Source: Anaerolinea thermophila
GTDB taxonomy: Bacteria > Chloroflexota > Anaerolineae > Anaerolineales > Anaerolineaceae
Length of the DNA: 64,000 bases
NCBI RefSeq assembly: GCF_020723905.1
Contig: NZ_DYHZ01000002.1
Coordinates: forward strand, 248,001 to 312,000
Direction: 5' to 3'
A model generated the notes under the pieces. It was given only the letters and a program-made list of their open reading frames with translations, made no database searches and had not been told where the DNA came from. The position numbers were made by a program, and so were the translations under genes. Below are positions 19,554 through 27,113 of this stretch, one piece after another (within the stretch, counting starts at the first letter, position 1; the number at the start of each line of letters is the position of its first letter).

Positions 19554-19828
19554 AAAAAACCTTTCGTCTTGCTTGAGGACGAAAGGCATCTTCCGCGGTA
19601 CCACCTCGCTTCGCCCCGTTTGAAGCGGGACGCACTTCCCGGACCAACATCCGGTTGGGCTGTAACGGGCTTTCCCGCACCGGTCTACTCCTCGCAGAAG
19701 GCGAGTTTCTTCGGCGTTCTTGCCGGACGACTTCAGTTCGGACAATCTGCGGAGGCTCGCACCTTCTCCTCCTTCTCTGTCAGACGCTCCCGAACCTACT
19801 CCTTCCGGCGGCTCGGCTATCCAGTTGT
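19554..19828 (-). promoter_or_regulatory. T-box leader of valS, candidate specifier GUC
   Basis: On the minus strand the leader contains, in order: a stem I with the paired arms GTTCGG/CCGAAC and GGAGG/CCTCC, the T-loop motifs AGAGA and GGTGCGAG (complement of 19756-19763), and a specifier-region GTC (complement of 19741-19743) encoding valine. It then has the antiterminator core AGGTGGTACCGCGG (complement of 19593-19606) and a terminator hairpin CCTTTCGTC/GACGAAAGG (19560-19586) with a T-run at 19554-19559. T-box RNAs bind uncharged tRNA and then allow read-through. The specifier assignment is inferred from its place in stem I; its 3' neighbour is C rather than the usual A. Confidence 0.92.
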
Positions 19829-19834
19829 GATTTG

Positions 19835-19840
19835 ATTATA
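19835..19840 (-). promoter_or_regulatory. -10 element of the valS T-box transcript
   Basis: TATAAT on the minus strand just upstream of the T-box stem I; the start of transcription would be near 19828. The -35 is weak. Confidence 0.6.
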
Positions 19841-19908
19841 TCCGGGTTACAGGCGAAAGAAAAGGGGGAATCTGGCTTAAAAATTTTCTAAAAAAACGCC
19901 GCAGTACC

Positions 19909-19937
19909 TTGACCAGTATGGGACACTTGACTATAAT
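19909..19937 (+). promoter_or_regulatory. Promoter of tRNA-Asn
   Basis: TTGACC (19909-19914), a 17-base spacer and TATAAT (19932-19937). The tRNA begins 11 bases downstream. Confidence 0.85.
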
Positions 19938-19947
19938 ATAAGCGCAT

Positions 19948-20020
19948 TCCTCGTTAGCTCAATCGGCAGAGCGGGCGGCTGTTAACCGCTAGGTTCGAGG
20001 TTCGAGTCCTCGACGAGGAG
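19948..20020 (+). tRNA. tRNA-Asn (GTT anticodon)
   Basis: The 73-nt cloverleaf has acceptor TCCTCGT paired with ACGAGGA and discriminator G. The D arm is GCTCAATCGGCAGAGC, and the anticodon stem-loop GCGGC TGTTAAC CGC carries anticodon GTT. The T arm is CGAGG TTCGAGT CCTCG. It reads AAC and AAU. CCA is not encoded. A T-rich tract follows within a few bases. Confidence 0.95.
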
Positions 20021-20023
20021 CCT

Positions 20024-20283
20024 TTTTATTTAAGTCTCCCTGAAGGTTCTCGGTCCCCATTGAGGGGATACCATTCGAGTCCTCGGTTGATCGTCATCCT
20101 GTGATAACACTACAGCAGGATCAATCCACGACTTAACTGTACAAATCAGAGAGTTGACCTCCGGGTACCGTGTCTGGTGAAGATTGGACTGCGGTTGCGG
20201 CGGCACTCTCTACCGACCACAGAAAAACCGTGGTACCCCGATAACAACTCGCCTTTTCGGTCATAAACCTCCACCGATTAAGC
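20024..20283 (+). other. Gene-free stretch with T-box-like remnants or a structured RNA
   Basis: These 260 bases between tRNA-Asn and the rplI promoter hold no gene. They contain AGAGA at 20148, GGTGAAGA at 20177 and GTGGTACCCCGATAACAACTC from ~20230. Their order and wording recall T-box stem I T-loops and an antiterminator, but no terminator follows. Two potential helices cross each other: AGAGAGT (20148-20154) with ACTCTCT (20205-20211), and GGGTACC (20163-20169) with GGTACCC (20232-20238). They would form a pseudoknot or alternative folds. The identity is uncertain. Confidence 0.3.
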
Positions 20284-20290
20284 AAATTCG

Positions 20291-20319
20291 TTGACGGAAA
20301 CGCGCTTCGCTGGTATACT
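20291..20319 (+). promoter_or_regulatory. Promoter of rplI
   Basis: TTGACG (20291-20296), a 17-base spacer and TATACT (20314-20319). It leaves a leader of ~58 bases before the rplI ATG. Confidence 0.8.
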
Positions 20320-20383
20320 GGCTCGGCTCAGGGCGTTGTACCCTTCGCCCCGGGACACTTCAAAAACAGAAAGGGCTTGTGAG

Positions 20384-20884
20384 ATGAAGGTTTTACTGAT
20401 CAAAGATGTGTACAAGTTAGGTCGCGCTGGTGACGTGAAAAAGGTTGCCGATGGGTATGGACGCAACTACCTGATTCCGCAGGGACTGGCTGTGCTGGCT
20501 ACCCCTGGCGCGCTGAAGATGGCAGAAAGCATCCGCACCCGTGCCGCCAAACAGCGCGAAGCGCTCAATGAGGAAATGAGCGGTCTGGCTCAGCGCATTC
20601 AGGGGCAGTACCTCACCTTTGGCGCTCGCGCTGGCGAGACGGGTAAACTGTACGGCTCCATCACCCCTGCAATGATTGCCGAAGCGCTCTCCAAAAAACT
20701 GGGCGTTACCGTTGACCGCCATCAGATCGAAGCGCAGTCCATCCGCAATCTGGGCGAGTACAAAGCCCATGTGCGCCTGACGGTGGATCTTGTCCCCGAA
20801 ATCAACATCATCGTTCACCGCGAAGGCGAGACCCCCAACGTGCCGGTGGAAGAAACTCCTTCCGGTGAGGGCGAAACCGCCTGA
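20384..20884 (+). CDS. rplI: 50S ribosomal protein L9
   Basis: The N-terminal domain MKVLLIKDVYKLGRAGDVKKVADGYGRNYLIPQGLA (in part) is the L9 signature. It is followed by a long connecting helix (~40-75) and the C-terminal RNA-binding domain (~80-148, GKLYGSITPAMIAEAL and HQIEAQSIRNLGEYKAHVRL). At 166 residues it exceeds the usual ~149 through an acidic tail (TPNVPVEETPSGEGETA). L9 binds 23S rRNA near the L1 stalk and helps maintain reading frame. The frame is open upstream, but the ATG at 20384 matches the family N-terminus and follows a strong promoter. Unusually, rplI is not next to rpsF, ssb or rpsR. Confidence 0.97.
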   Translation: MKVLLIKDVYKLGRAGDVKKVADGYGRNYLIPQGLAVLATPGALKMAESIRTRAAKQREALNEEMSGLAQRIQGQYLTFGARAGETGKLYGSITPAMIAEALSKKLGVTVDRHQIEAQSIRNLGEYKAHVRLTVDLVPEINIIVHREGETPNVPVEETPSGEGETA

Positions 20885-20914
20885 TTTTCCGCTGCTCTTG
20901 CAGAAATGAACAGA

Positions 20915-20976
20915 CCGGCTGGGTGCGGTTCCCGCACTGCCCCATAAAAAGGGGGCGCAGAGGAACGCCCAGCCGG
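20915..20976. repeat. Long imperfect inverted repeat between rplI and the RodZ-like gene
   Basis: CCGGCTGGG (20915-20923) pairs with CCCAGCCGG (20968-20976). Inside it GTTCC pairs with GGAAC, and GCCCC with GGGGC around an ATAAAAA loop. No T-tract follows on the + strand; instead the TATAAT of the next gene (20978-20983) begins 2 bases later. It may act as the rplI terminator or as an operator overlapping the next promoter. Confidence 0.6.
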
Positions 20977-20977
20977 T

Positions 20978-20983
20978 TATAAT
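20978..20983 (+). promoter_or_regulatory. -10 element of the RodZ-like gene
   Basis: A perfect TATAAT immediately after a long inverted repeat. Transcription would start near 20990, after a possible TTG start at 20984, which supports the ATG at 21008 as the true start codon. Confidence 0.55.
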
Positions 20984-21007
20984 TTGAATGTTCAGGACGA
21001 TTTGGGT

Positions 21008-22372
21008 ATGATGCTTTCGGTTGGTGAACGACTCCGGCAAAACCGGCTGGAAAAGAACCTCACCCTCGAACAGGCTTCTCAGGCAACGCGTGTGCGCGTT
21101 CATTACCTCGAAGCCCTCGAACGGGATGACCTCGAAGCCCTCCCCTCTCGGGTGCAGGCTAAGGGCTTTTTACGCCTCTATGCCGATTTCCTGGGCTTGC
21201 CCGTTGAGGAAGTGCTGGCGCAGTGGGAAGGAAAACCACTCCCCATGTCAGCCGAAGCGGTTCCTCCCCCAACCAAAGCTGAGCCGGTACAAGCCCCTGA
21301 GCCCATGCCTGCCCCTGTCGAACCGTCTCCACCGCACCTCGAGCCGGAACCGTCAGCGCCCACCGGGATCGCCCCTGCCGTCTCTTCTGCGGGTGCTTCC
21401 TCATCCGCCATTTTATTGAAAGAGATTGGTCAAGACCTGCGTCGCAAGCGGGAAATGCTGGGCTTTTCCATTGCCAATGTCGAGGAATTTACTCACATCC
21501 GCGCCCGTTACCTGGAAGCGCTGGAGAACGGACAACTGGAGCAGTTGCCTTCACCGGTGCAGGGACGGGGTATGCTTCAGAACTATGCTGAATTCCTGCG
21601 CCTCGATAGCGAAGATCTACTCAATCGCTTTGCTGAAGCCCTGCAGCAGCGGCGGATTGAGCAGACCATTCGCACCGCCAGTCCCAGTGCGCCACGTGCA
21701 AAACCCATCAGCAACGTCAAACGCTGGGTGACTCCCGATTTACTCATCGGCGGCGGTTTGATTCTGGCGCTCTTCTTTTTTGTGGCATGGACGGCAAGTC
21801 GGATCACTGCTGAGCGCACCCGCACAGCGCAAGCCACTCTGCCATCCATCAGCGAGGTTTTGCTTACCACTCCCAGCCCCACGCCAGGCGCGCCTGCCCT
21901 TCCCGCTACGCCTGTCCCGCAGGAGACCCTTGGTGAGGGCGAAAGCACTCCTATCCCGGAGCCGGTGAATGCCCCTGCCGGTACATCCAACCCTACGGTC
22001 GCGCCCATCAGCAATGCACCGGTGCAGGTGTACCTGATTGCGCGCCAGCGGGCATTTTTGCGGGTTATTGTGGACGGAAAAGTGACATTCAACGGCAGAA
22101 CCATCCCCGGTAACGCCTATCCCTTTTCTGCTGAGAAGAGCATTGAAGTCATTTGCGGAAACGCCGCCGCACTTCAGATCTTCTACAACCAGCAGGACCT
22201 GGGCGTTTTGGGCGAGAGAGGTCAGCCTTTGCGTCTTTCTTTCACCCAGCAGGGCATCCTTACTCCCACGCCTTTGCCCACCGCTACTCCCACCGCCACG
22301 CCACAGGTCACGCCGACACCCACGCCTACCCCTATGCTGGCAACGCCCACCATTACACCGTTCATCCCATAA
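21008..22372 (+). CDS. RodZ-like membrane protein with two HTH domains
   Basis: The 454-residue protein carries two HTH_25-type helix-turn-helix domains (~2-70, GERLRQNRLEKNLTLEQASQ; and ~135-205, GQDLRRKREMLGFSIANVEE), separated by a Pro/Glu-rich linker. A membrane helix at ~243-263 follows (LLIGGGLILALFFFVAW). After an exported Thr/Pro linker comes a DUF4115/RodZ C-terminal beta domain (~335-415, VYLIARQRAFLRVIVDG) and a Thr/Pro tail. RodZ links MreB to the cell-wall elongation machinery, but most members have one HTH, so the duplication is unusual. A TTG at 20984 gives an alternative start, less likely given the -10 position. Confidence 0.85.
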   Translation: MMLSVGERLRQNRLEKNLTLEQASQATRVRVHYLEALERDDLEALPSRVQAKGFLRLYADFLGLPVEEVLAQWEGKPLPMSAEAVPPPTKAEPVQAPEPMPAPVEPSPPHLEPEPSAPTGIAPAVSSAGASSSAILLKEIGQDLRRKREMLGFSIANVEEFTHIRARYLEALENGQLEQLPSPVQGRGMLQNYAEFLRLDSEDLLNRFAEALQQRRIEQTIRTASPSAPRAKPISNVKRWVTPDLLIGGGLILALFFFVAWTASRITAERTRTAQATLPSISEVLLTTPSPTPGAPALPATPVPQETLGEGESTPIPEPVNAPAGTSNPTVAPISNAPVQVYLIARQRAFLRVIVDGKVTFNGRTIPGNAYPFSAEKSIEVICGNAAALQIFYNQQDLGVLGERGQPLRLSFTQQGILTPTPLPTATPTATPQVTPTPTPTPMLATPTITPFIP

Positions 22373-22388
22373 GACTTACAGGTATGTT

Positions 22389-23723
22389 ATGAGCAAACGT
22401 TTTTATCTCATCTCTTTAGGTTGTGCCAAAAACACGGTTGATTCAGAATCCATGGCGAGTTTGCTGGAGCAGGCAGGCTTTGAGCCAACGGATCGGCAAA
22501 AAGAAGCCGATTTGCTGATCGTCAATACCTGCGGGTTTATCGGTCCTGCCCGGCAGGAGTCGCTGGAAACTCTCAAGGATCTGGCGCGGCACAAAAAGAA
22601 GCATCAACTGCTGGTGGCGGCAGGATGTCTGACCGAACGCTACCGTCAGCAGGTGGCGCAGGAAGTACCGGGCATTGACGGCATTCTGGGCACGCGCCGC
22701 TGGATGGACATTGTCGATCTGGTTCAGCAGTTACGCCCCGGACGGAAATATCCCGAGCCGCTGTACCATCTGCCCGATGTCCCCACCGTCGGCACAGACG
22801 AGAAGGGCGTCCTGCGCGCCGCCATTCAGGGCGCCAGCGCGTACCTGAAAATTGCCGATGGATGCCGGCGTCCCTGTGCCTTTTGCGCCATCCCGCTCAT
22901 CAAAGGTACAGCCGTCAGCCGTCCCCCTGAGGTTATTCTGGGAGAAGCCCGCATGTTGCAGGAACTGGGCGTCAAAGAACTTTTGCTGATTGCTCAGGAC
23001 ACCACCGATTATGGGCACGACCTGGGTATGAAAGACGGGCTGGCAACCCTGCTGGAAGGCATTCTGCGAGAAGCCCCGGAAATTCCCTGGATCCGCATCC
23101 TCTACGCCTATCCCGGTTATGTCACCGACCGCCTGATCGAGGTGATGGCAACACACCCGCAAATTGTGCCGTATCTGGATATGCCGCTCCAGCATGCTCA
23201 CCCGCAAACCCTGCGGCGTATGCGCCGTCCTGCTAACATGGAATGGGTGTATCAGACGCTGGCAAAGATGCGCGCCGCCATCCCTCAACTGGCACTGCGC
23301 ACCACCTTTATCGTCGGTTACCCCGGCGAAACCGAAGAGGAATTTCAAACCCTGCTGGATTTCGTTCAGGAAATCCAGTTTGATCATGTAGGCATCTTCA
23401 CCTTCTCCTTTGAAAAAGGCACTGCCAGCGAGCCACTGGGCGACCCCATCCCTGCCGAGGTTAAGCAGGAACGGCTTGCCCGTCTGGCTGAGGTGCAGGA
23501 ACGCATCTCGCTGGCGCGCAACCAGTCTTACGTGGGACAGATTCAACCGGTGCTGATCGAAGGTTTTGACAGAGGCATTGCCATCGGACGGGCGCCGCAC
23601 GATGCCCCCGAGATTGACGGGCTGGTTTTTTTGGAAGGTGAAGCCCCTGTCGGCGAGATTGTACCGGTGCGCATCACCGGCGCAATGACTCACGATTTGA
23701 CGGGAGTACTGGTGCGATCTTAA
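22389..23723 (+). CDS. rimO: Ribosomal protein S12 methylthiotransferase RimO
   Basis: The 444-residue radical-SAM methylthiotransferase has an N-terminal UPF0004 domain with three cysteines (SLGCAKN, NTCGFI, AAGCLTER) binding one Fe-S cluster. Its radical SAM motif is CRRPCAFC (~158), and a C-terminal TRAM domain spans ~375-440. The QDTTDYG and YAYPGYVTD segments are typical of RimO rather than MiaB. It methylthiolates an aspartate of ribosomal protein S12. The frame is open far upstream through the RodZ-like gene; the ATG at 22389, 16 bases after that gene's stop codon, fits the family N-terminus. It is probably co-transcribed with its neighbours. Confidence 0.96.
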   Translation: MSKRFYLISLGCAKNTVDSESMASLLEQAGFEPTDRQKEADLLIVNTCGFIGPARQESLETLKDLARHKKKHQLLVAAGCLTERYRQQVAQEVPGIDGILGTRRWMDIVDLVQQLRPGRKYPEPLYHLPDVPTVGTDEKGVLRAAIQGASAYLKIADGCRRPCAFCAIPLIKGTAVSRPPEVILGEARMLQELGVKELLLIAQDTTDYGHDLGMKDGLATLLEGILREAPEIPWIRILYAYPGYVTDRLIEVMATHPQIVPYLDMPLQHAHPQTLRRMRRPANMEWVYQTLAKMRAAIPQLALRTTFIVGYPGETEEEFQTLLDFVQEIQFDHVGIFTFSFEKGTASEPLGDPIPAEVKQERLARLAEVQERISLARNQSYVGQIQPVLIEGFDRGIAIGRAPHDAPEIDGLVFLEGEAPVGEIVPVRITGAMTHDLTGVLVRS

Positions 23724-23735
23724 TCCAAAAGTCTT

Positions 23736-25274
23736 ATGAGTACATCCTCTCTTCGCCGCGAACTTCTCTGGGATGGATTAGCCCTTTTCCTGGCGCTGGC
23801 AGGATTTTTCGCCAGTTCGCAGGTCACTTTTCGCATTTTTGAAGCCATTCCACACATTGAAGATGAGATGGCGTACACCTGGCAGGCCCGTCTGATTGCC
23901 CGTGGATTCACGCTGACCACGCCCACCCCGCCCTGCCCCACCTGCTTTCTGGTTCCTTTTGTGGTAGACGCGCACGGTCAGCGTTCCAGCAAGTATCCAC
24001 CGGCGTGGTCGGTGGTGCTGGCGCTGGGCGAACGGATGAATGCCCGGGCATGGGTCAACCCGTTTCTGGCAGGGTTGAGTGTGTGGCTCATCTACCGTCT
24101 GGGAAAGCGCCTGGCAGGCGCGCCCGTGGGCGTGTTGGCGGCGCTTTTCACGGTCATTTCGCCTTTCTTCCTGATGAACAGCGGTTCTCTGCTCAACCAC
24201 CCCTGGTCGCTCTTTTTGACTCTGGCGTTCACGCATGCCTGGCTGGATGCGTTTTTTCCTTCGCGCATCCCCGCGTGGCTCTCTCTGCCTGTTGCCGGGT
24301 TGAGCATGGGACTGCTGGCGCTCACCCGCCCGTTGACCGCGGTGGGCGTGGCTCTGCCGTTTGGGGTGCATGCCCTGATGGTGCTGTGGCGCGGCGGAGC
24401 GCGGTTGCGCTGGCGCCTGCTGATCTTTGGCATGATTGCCGGTGTAGTCTCTCTGCTCTACTTCGTCTGGCAGTACGCAGTGACCGGCGATCCCTTCCTG
24501 AATCCTTACCTGCTCTGGTGGGAGTATGACAAAATCGGCTTTGGTCCCGGTGTTGGCGTGAAGGAAGGCGGTCATACCCTGGCGCAGGCATGGTTCCATA
24601 CCCGCTTCAGCGTGGGTGTGGGCAGTCATGACCTGATGGGCTGGCCCTACCTCTCATACCTGTTCTTCCCCTTTGGGCTGATTGCCCTGCGCAAACGCCC
24701 ACAGGCATTTCTGCCGGTAGGGGTTCTGCTGGCGCTGGTGGGGGTGTACAACCTGTACTGGACTCCTGCCTGGCTGTACGGACCGCGCTATTATTACGAG
24801 GGACTGCCAGCAGCCATGCTGTTAAACGCTTCCGGGGTGTGCTGGTTGATCGGTCGGGCAGGTGGAATTGGACGTGCCGTTCGCCGGCGGTGGCGGAATC
24901 GACTGGGGTTATTTGCGGTGACGTTTGCCGTGCTGTTCCTGTGCGCCGCCAACGTGACCCTCTACCTGCCCATCCGTCTGTCCATGCTGGTGGGACTGTA
25001 CGATGTTCATGCCTCCGATTTAGCCCCTTTCCTTTCTCCCGAGGCGCAAAAGTTACCGCCTGCGCTGGTGATTGTTTACCCCCAAAAGAAATGGATTGAG
25101 TACGGGCGCCTGCTGGATTTGAGCAGTCCCCTGTTCGATTCGCAGTTTATTTTCATCATTGACCGCGGGGAAATCCTTAACCGGGAGGTGATGCAGTTCT
25201 TCCCCGGCAGGCTGGTGTGGCATTACATCCCCGGAGAAACCACCCTTGTGCCTGTCCCTGAAGAGACGCCCTGA
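23736..25274 (+). CDS. GT-C fold membrane glycosyltransferase (GT39/ArnT-like)
   Basis: This 512-residue integral membrane protein has about ten to eleven hydrophobic helices. The first extracytoplasmic loop contains HIEDEMAYTWQA (~45-56), the acidic motif that defines GT-C transferases using lipid-linked sugars. QRSSKYPPAWSVVLALG (~82-98) matches the P-P-[GL] region of the PMT_2 family. The last ~90 residues form a soluble, exported domain. Acceptor and donor cannot be read from the sequence. It follows rimO by 12 bases but has no clear ribosome binding site. It ends one base before the convergent CopD-like gene. Confidence 0.75.
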   Translation: MSTSSLRRELLWDGLALFLALAGFFASSQVTFRIFEAIPHIEDEMAYTWQARLIARGFTLTTPTPPCPTCFLVPFVVDAHGQRSSKYPPAWSVVLALGERMNARAWVNPFLAGLSVWLIYRLGKRLAGAPVGVLAALFTVISPFFLMNSGSLLNHPWSLFLTLAFTHAWLDAFFPSRIPAWLSLPVAGLSMGLLALTRPLTAVGVALPFGVHALMVLWRGGARLRWRLLIFGMIAGVVSLLYFVWQYAVTGDPFLNPYLLWWEYDKIGFGPGVGVKEGGHTLAQAWFHTRFSVGVGSHDLMGWPYLSYLFFPFGLIALRKRPQAFLPVGVLLALVGVYNLYWTPAWLYGPRYYYEGLPAAMLLNASGVCWLIGRAGGIGRAVRRRWRNRLGLFAVTFAVLFLCAANVTLYLPIRLSMLVGLYDVHASDLAPFLSPEAQKLPPALVIVYPQKKWIEYGRLLDLSSPLFDSQFIFIIDRGEILNREVMQFFPGRLVWHYIPGETTLVPVPEETP

Positions 25275-25275
25275 T

Positions 25276-25791
25276 TCACGACACAGCCCGCGCCAGCGCC
25301 GTCAACGCCAGCACCAGCACCGAAAAAATCAGCAAAAGGGCGAGTAAAAGGCGTTCCTGCCGCTGAACCTGTGCCTGCTGTGCTTCATCGAGGGGTTTTC
25401 CCGAAGCGCGCAGGATTGCCATGCGGCGCAGGCGTGGAAGGAGTCCCCAGGTATTGTATGCGCTGAGCAGAACCATTCCCCCGATGACCAGATGCTTGAT
25501 GAGAATGGCAACCGCCCATGAGTTTTCGATGGCGAGAAAACCGGTGTAGCGCGGATGAGCGCTCATCTGAAACATGCCGGTGGCAATCAGCACCGCCAGC
25601 GAAAGCCATCCCAGCGGTTGCAGGCGTTCCTGCAAGGTACCCAGCAGGGCGGCATATGCAGACGCATCCAGTGTGCGCCGCGCCGCAGGGATGACCAGAA
25701 CCGCCAGCGCACTCAAACTGCCCAGCCAGAGCACCGTGGCGAGCATGTGCAACCAGTAAGCCAGAGCCAGGGCAAAGGTAGGCGTCTGCAT
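25276..25791 (-). CDS. CopD-family membrane protein
   Basis: The 171-residue protein has four hydrophobic helices (~3-25, 45-68, 78-103, 145-168). It matches the copper resistance D / DUF4149-like fold, with LAYWLHMLATVLWLGSL near the start and WAVAILIKHLVIGGMVLLSAYN later; the His residues in helices 1 and 3 are the family's potential metal or heme ligands. The reading frame is open ~50 codons upstream into the neighbouring gene. The ATG at 25791 is preferred because it begins the conserved first helix, follows an AGGA site and lies 14 bases past the upstream stop. It is likely co-transcribed with the TPR protein upstream. Confidence 0.75.
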   Translation of the reverse strand: MQTPTFALALAYWLHMLATVLWLGSLSALAVLVIPAARRTLDASAYAALLGTLQERLQPLGWLSLAVLIATGMFQMSAHPRYTGFLAIENSWAVAILIKHLVIGGMVLLSAYNTWGLLPRLRRMAILRASGKPLDEAQQAQVQRQERLLLALLLIFSVLVLALTALARAVS

Positions 25792-25805
25792 CCGTTCCTC
25801 TTCCG

Positions 25806-26987
25806 TCAGGGTGCAGGAGTGTCTGTGGGTGTCTCGGTGGGAGCCGGAGGCGTGGGAGTCTCGGTAGGCGGAAGAATCACGCCGGTCGTACTGGGAGTAG
25901 GCGTCAGAGTAAAGGGCAGGGTAGGCGTCTCGGTGGGCTGGACGTAGCACAGGTTGTACACAGCCGTCATGGTTGGTTCCAGCATACCATCCGGCGCCAC
26001 CTGCTGGGCGGCTTCATACTGTTTGAGAGCCTCGCAGTACTTGCCTTCAGTGGCAAGTTGATCGCCGTATTTAATCAATGCCATGCGGTAGCGCTCCAAT
26101 GCGGTTACGCCGTTGACATCGCGTAAACCGGGGTAGGCAGGAACGATTTGAGAAAAGTAGAAGATGACCTGATCCCAGCGTACCCCCCAGTATGCCGCGC
26201 CGGTGAGGTACAGGCGCGCCCAGTTGCGTACGCCCTGAGCATCCACATCCAGCGGGCCAAAGCGCTCTACCAGCGCCAGATCGTACAAACCGCCTTCCAG
26301 ATTGCCGTTGTTAATCTTCGCCAGCCCGCGGTTGCGCAGGGCAATGTAGTACATGCCATCCACTTCTACGGCGCGGTAGGTCAGGTTTTTATTGCGCAGG
26401 GCATCGAGCATATCCAGCACCGCAAACCATTCTTTTTGCGCCAGCAGTTGCCGGGCGTTATTGAAAATTTCTTCCTCGCCGCGGAAATCAGGCGTGGGGG
26501 TGGGTGTGCTGGTCGCCAGGGCAATCGTGGCAGTGGGGGTCAGCGAAAAGGCTTCCTGAATCATCACTTCCGCCAGTTTTTCCTGCACCCCGGGGAAGTT
26601 CGGGTCGAGCTGGATAACGTACTCCAGGCGTCGGCGGGCATTCTGAAAACGTCCCTGCTCGAGATCCTGCTGAGCCAGCATCATCTGCTCGGTCGCCAGG
26701 GTGACGATTTGTTCGCGCGACATTTGCGAACGGGCAGCCTGAGCGGCACGGTATCCCAGATAGGTTCCCAGACCACCCAGTAAGAGAATCAAAAGAATTC
26801 CTCCGGCAATCACCCACCCGCGCAGAGAGCGGCGGCGCGGCTGGGTTTCGGGTTCGTGTTGAGGCATGCCCTCTTCCTGCGGGGAAGCGGGCGATTCCGG
26901 CGCAACCGGAGGGCGATTCGGTTGTGTATCTTCCAGCGACTCGCGAGAGCGCGAGGGCTGAGTGTTCTCTAGATCCATTTCCGACAT
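25806..26987 (-). CDS. Membrane-anchored TPR protein with Thr/Pro-rich tail
   Basis: The 393-residue protein has an acidic/Pro-rich cytoplasmic N-terminus (~1-55) and one transmembrane helix (~57-80, VIAGGILLILLLGGLGTYLG). An exported part follows with weak TPR-like repeats (MMLAQQDLEQGRFQNARRRL; ARQLLAQKEWFAVLDMLDAL; CEALKQYEAAQQVAPDG). Two Thr/Pro linkers flank it, one mid-protein and one at the C-terminus. This looks like a surface or periplasm-facing scaffold of unknown partner. A start 9 bases further upstream (26996) would lie inside the TATAAT; the ATG at 26987 is 8 bases after that hexamer and would give a leaderless mRNA. Confidence 0.8.
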   Translation of the reverse strand: MSEMDLENTQPSRSRESLEDTQPNRPPVAPESPASPQEEGMPQHEPETQPRRRSLRGWVIAGGILLILLLGGLGTYLGYRAAQAARSQMSREQIVTLATEQMMLAQQDLEQGRFQNARRRLEYVIQLDPNFPGVQEKLAEVMIQEAFSLTPTATIALATSTPTPTPDFRGEEEIFNNARQLLAQKEWFAVLDMLDALRNKNLTYRAVEVDGMYYIALRNRGLAKINNGNLEGGLYDLALVERFGPLDVDAQGVRNWARLYLTGAAYWGVRWDQVIFYFSQIVPAYPGLRDVNGVTALERYRMALIKYGDQLATEGKYCEALKQYEAAQQVAPDGMLEPTMTAVYNLCYVQPTETPTLPFTLTPTPSTTGVILPPTETPTPPAPTETPTDTPAP

Positions 26988-26994
26988 GGGGTAC

Positions 26995-27000
26995 ATTATA
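26995..27000 (-). promoter_or_regulatory. -10 element for a leaderless TPR membrane protein mRNA
   Basis: A perfect TATAAT on the minus strand ends 8 bases before the ATG at 26987, so the transcript should begin at the start codon. Confidence 0.6.
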
Positions 27001-27113
27001 CCGCAGGAATCAGGTCAAAATCGGGGCTGGAGTTCTTCTGGTTTTGTATAAAGGTCAGGCGAATTGGATGACTGCAAACAAAAACCTCATCATCCTGCCT
27101 CTGCAGGTACGGT

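Noticed and set aside
22143-22388. N-terminal extension of RimO into the RodZ-like gene
   Set aside because: The extension is antisense-like in composition (Ser/Arg/Pro-rich) and overlaps a real coding region; the RimO N-terminus is at 22389.
25792-25950. N-terminal extension of the CopD-like protein
   Set aside because: It overlaps the Thr/Pro-coding end of the upstream gene in another frame and is not CopD-like.
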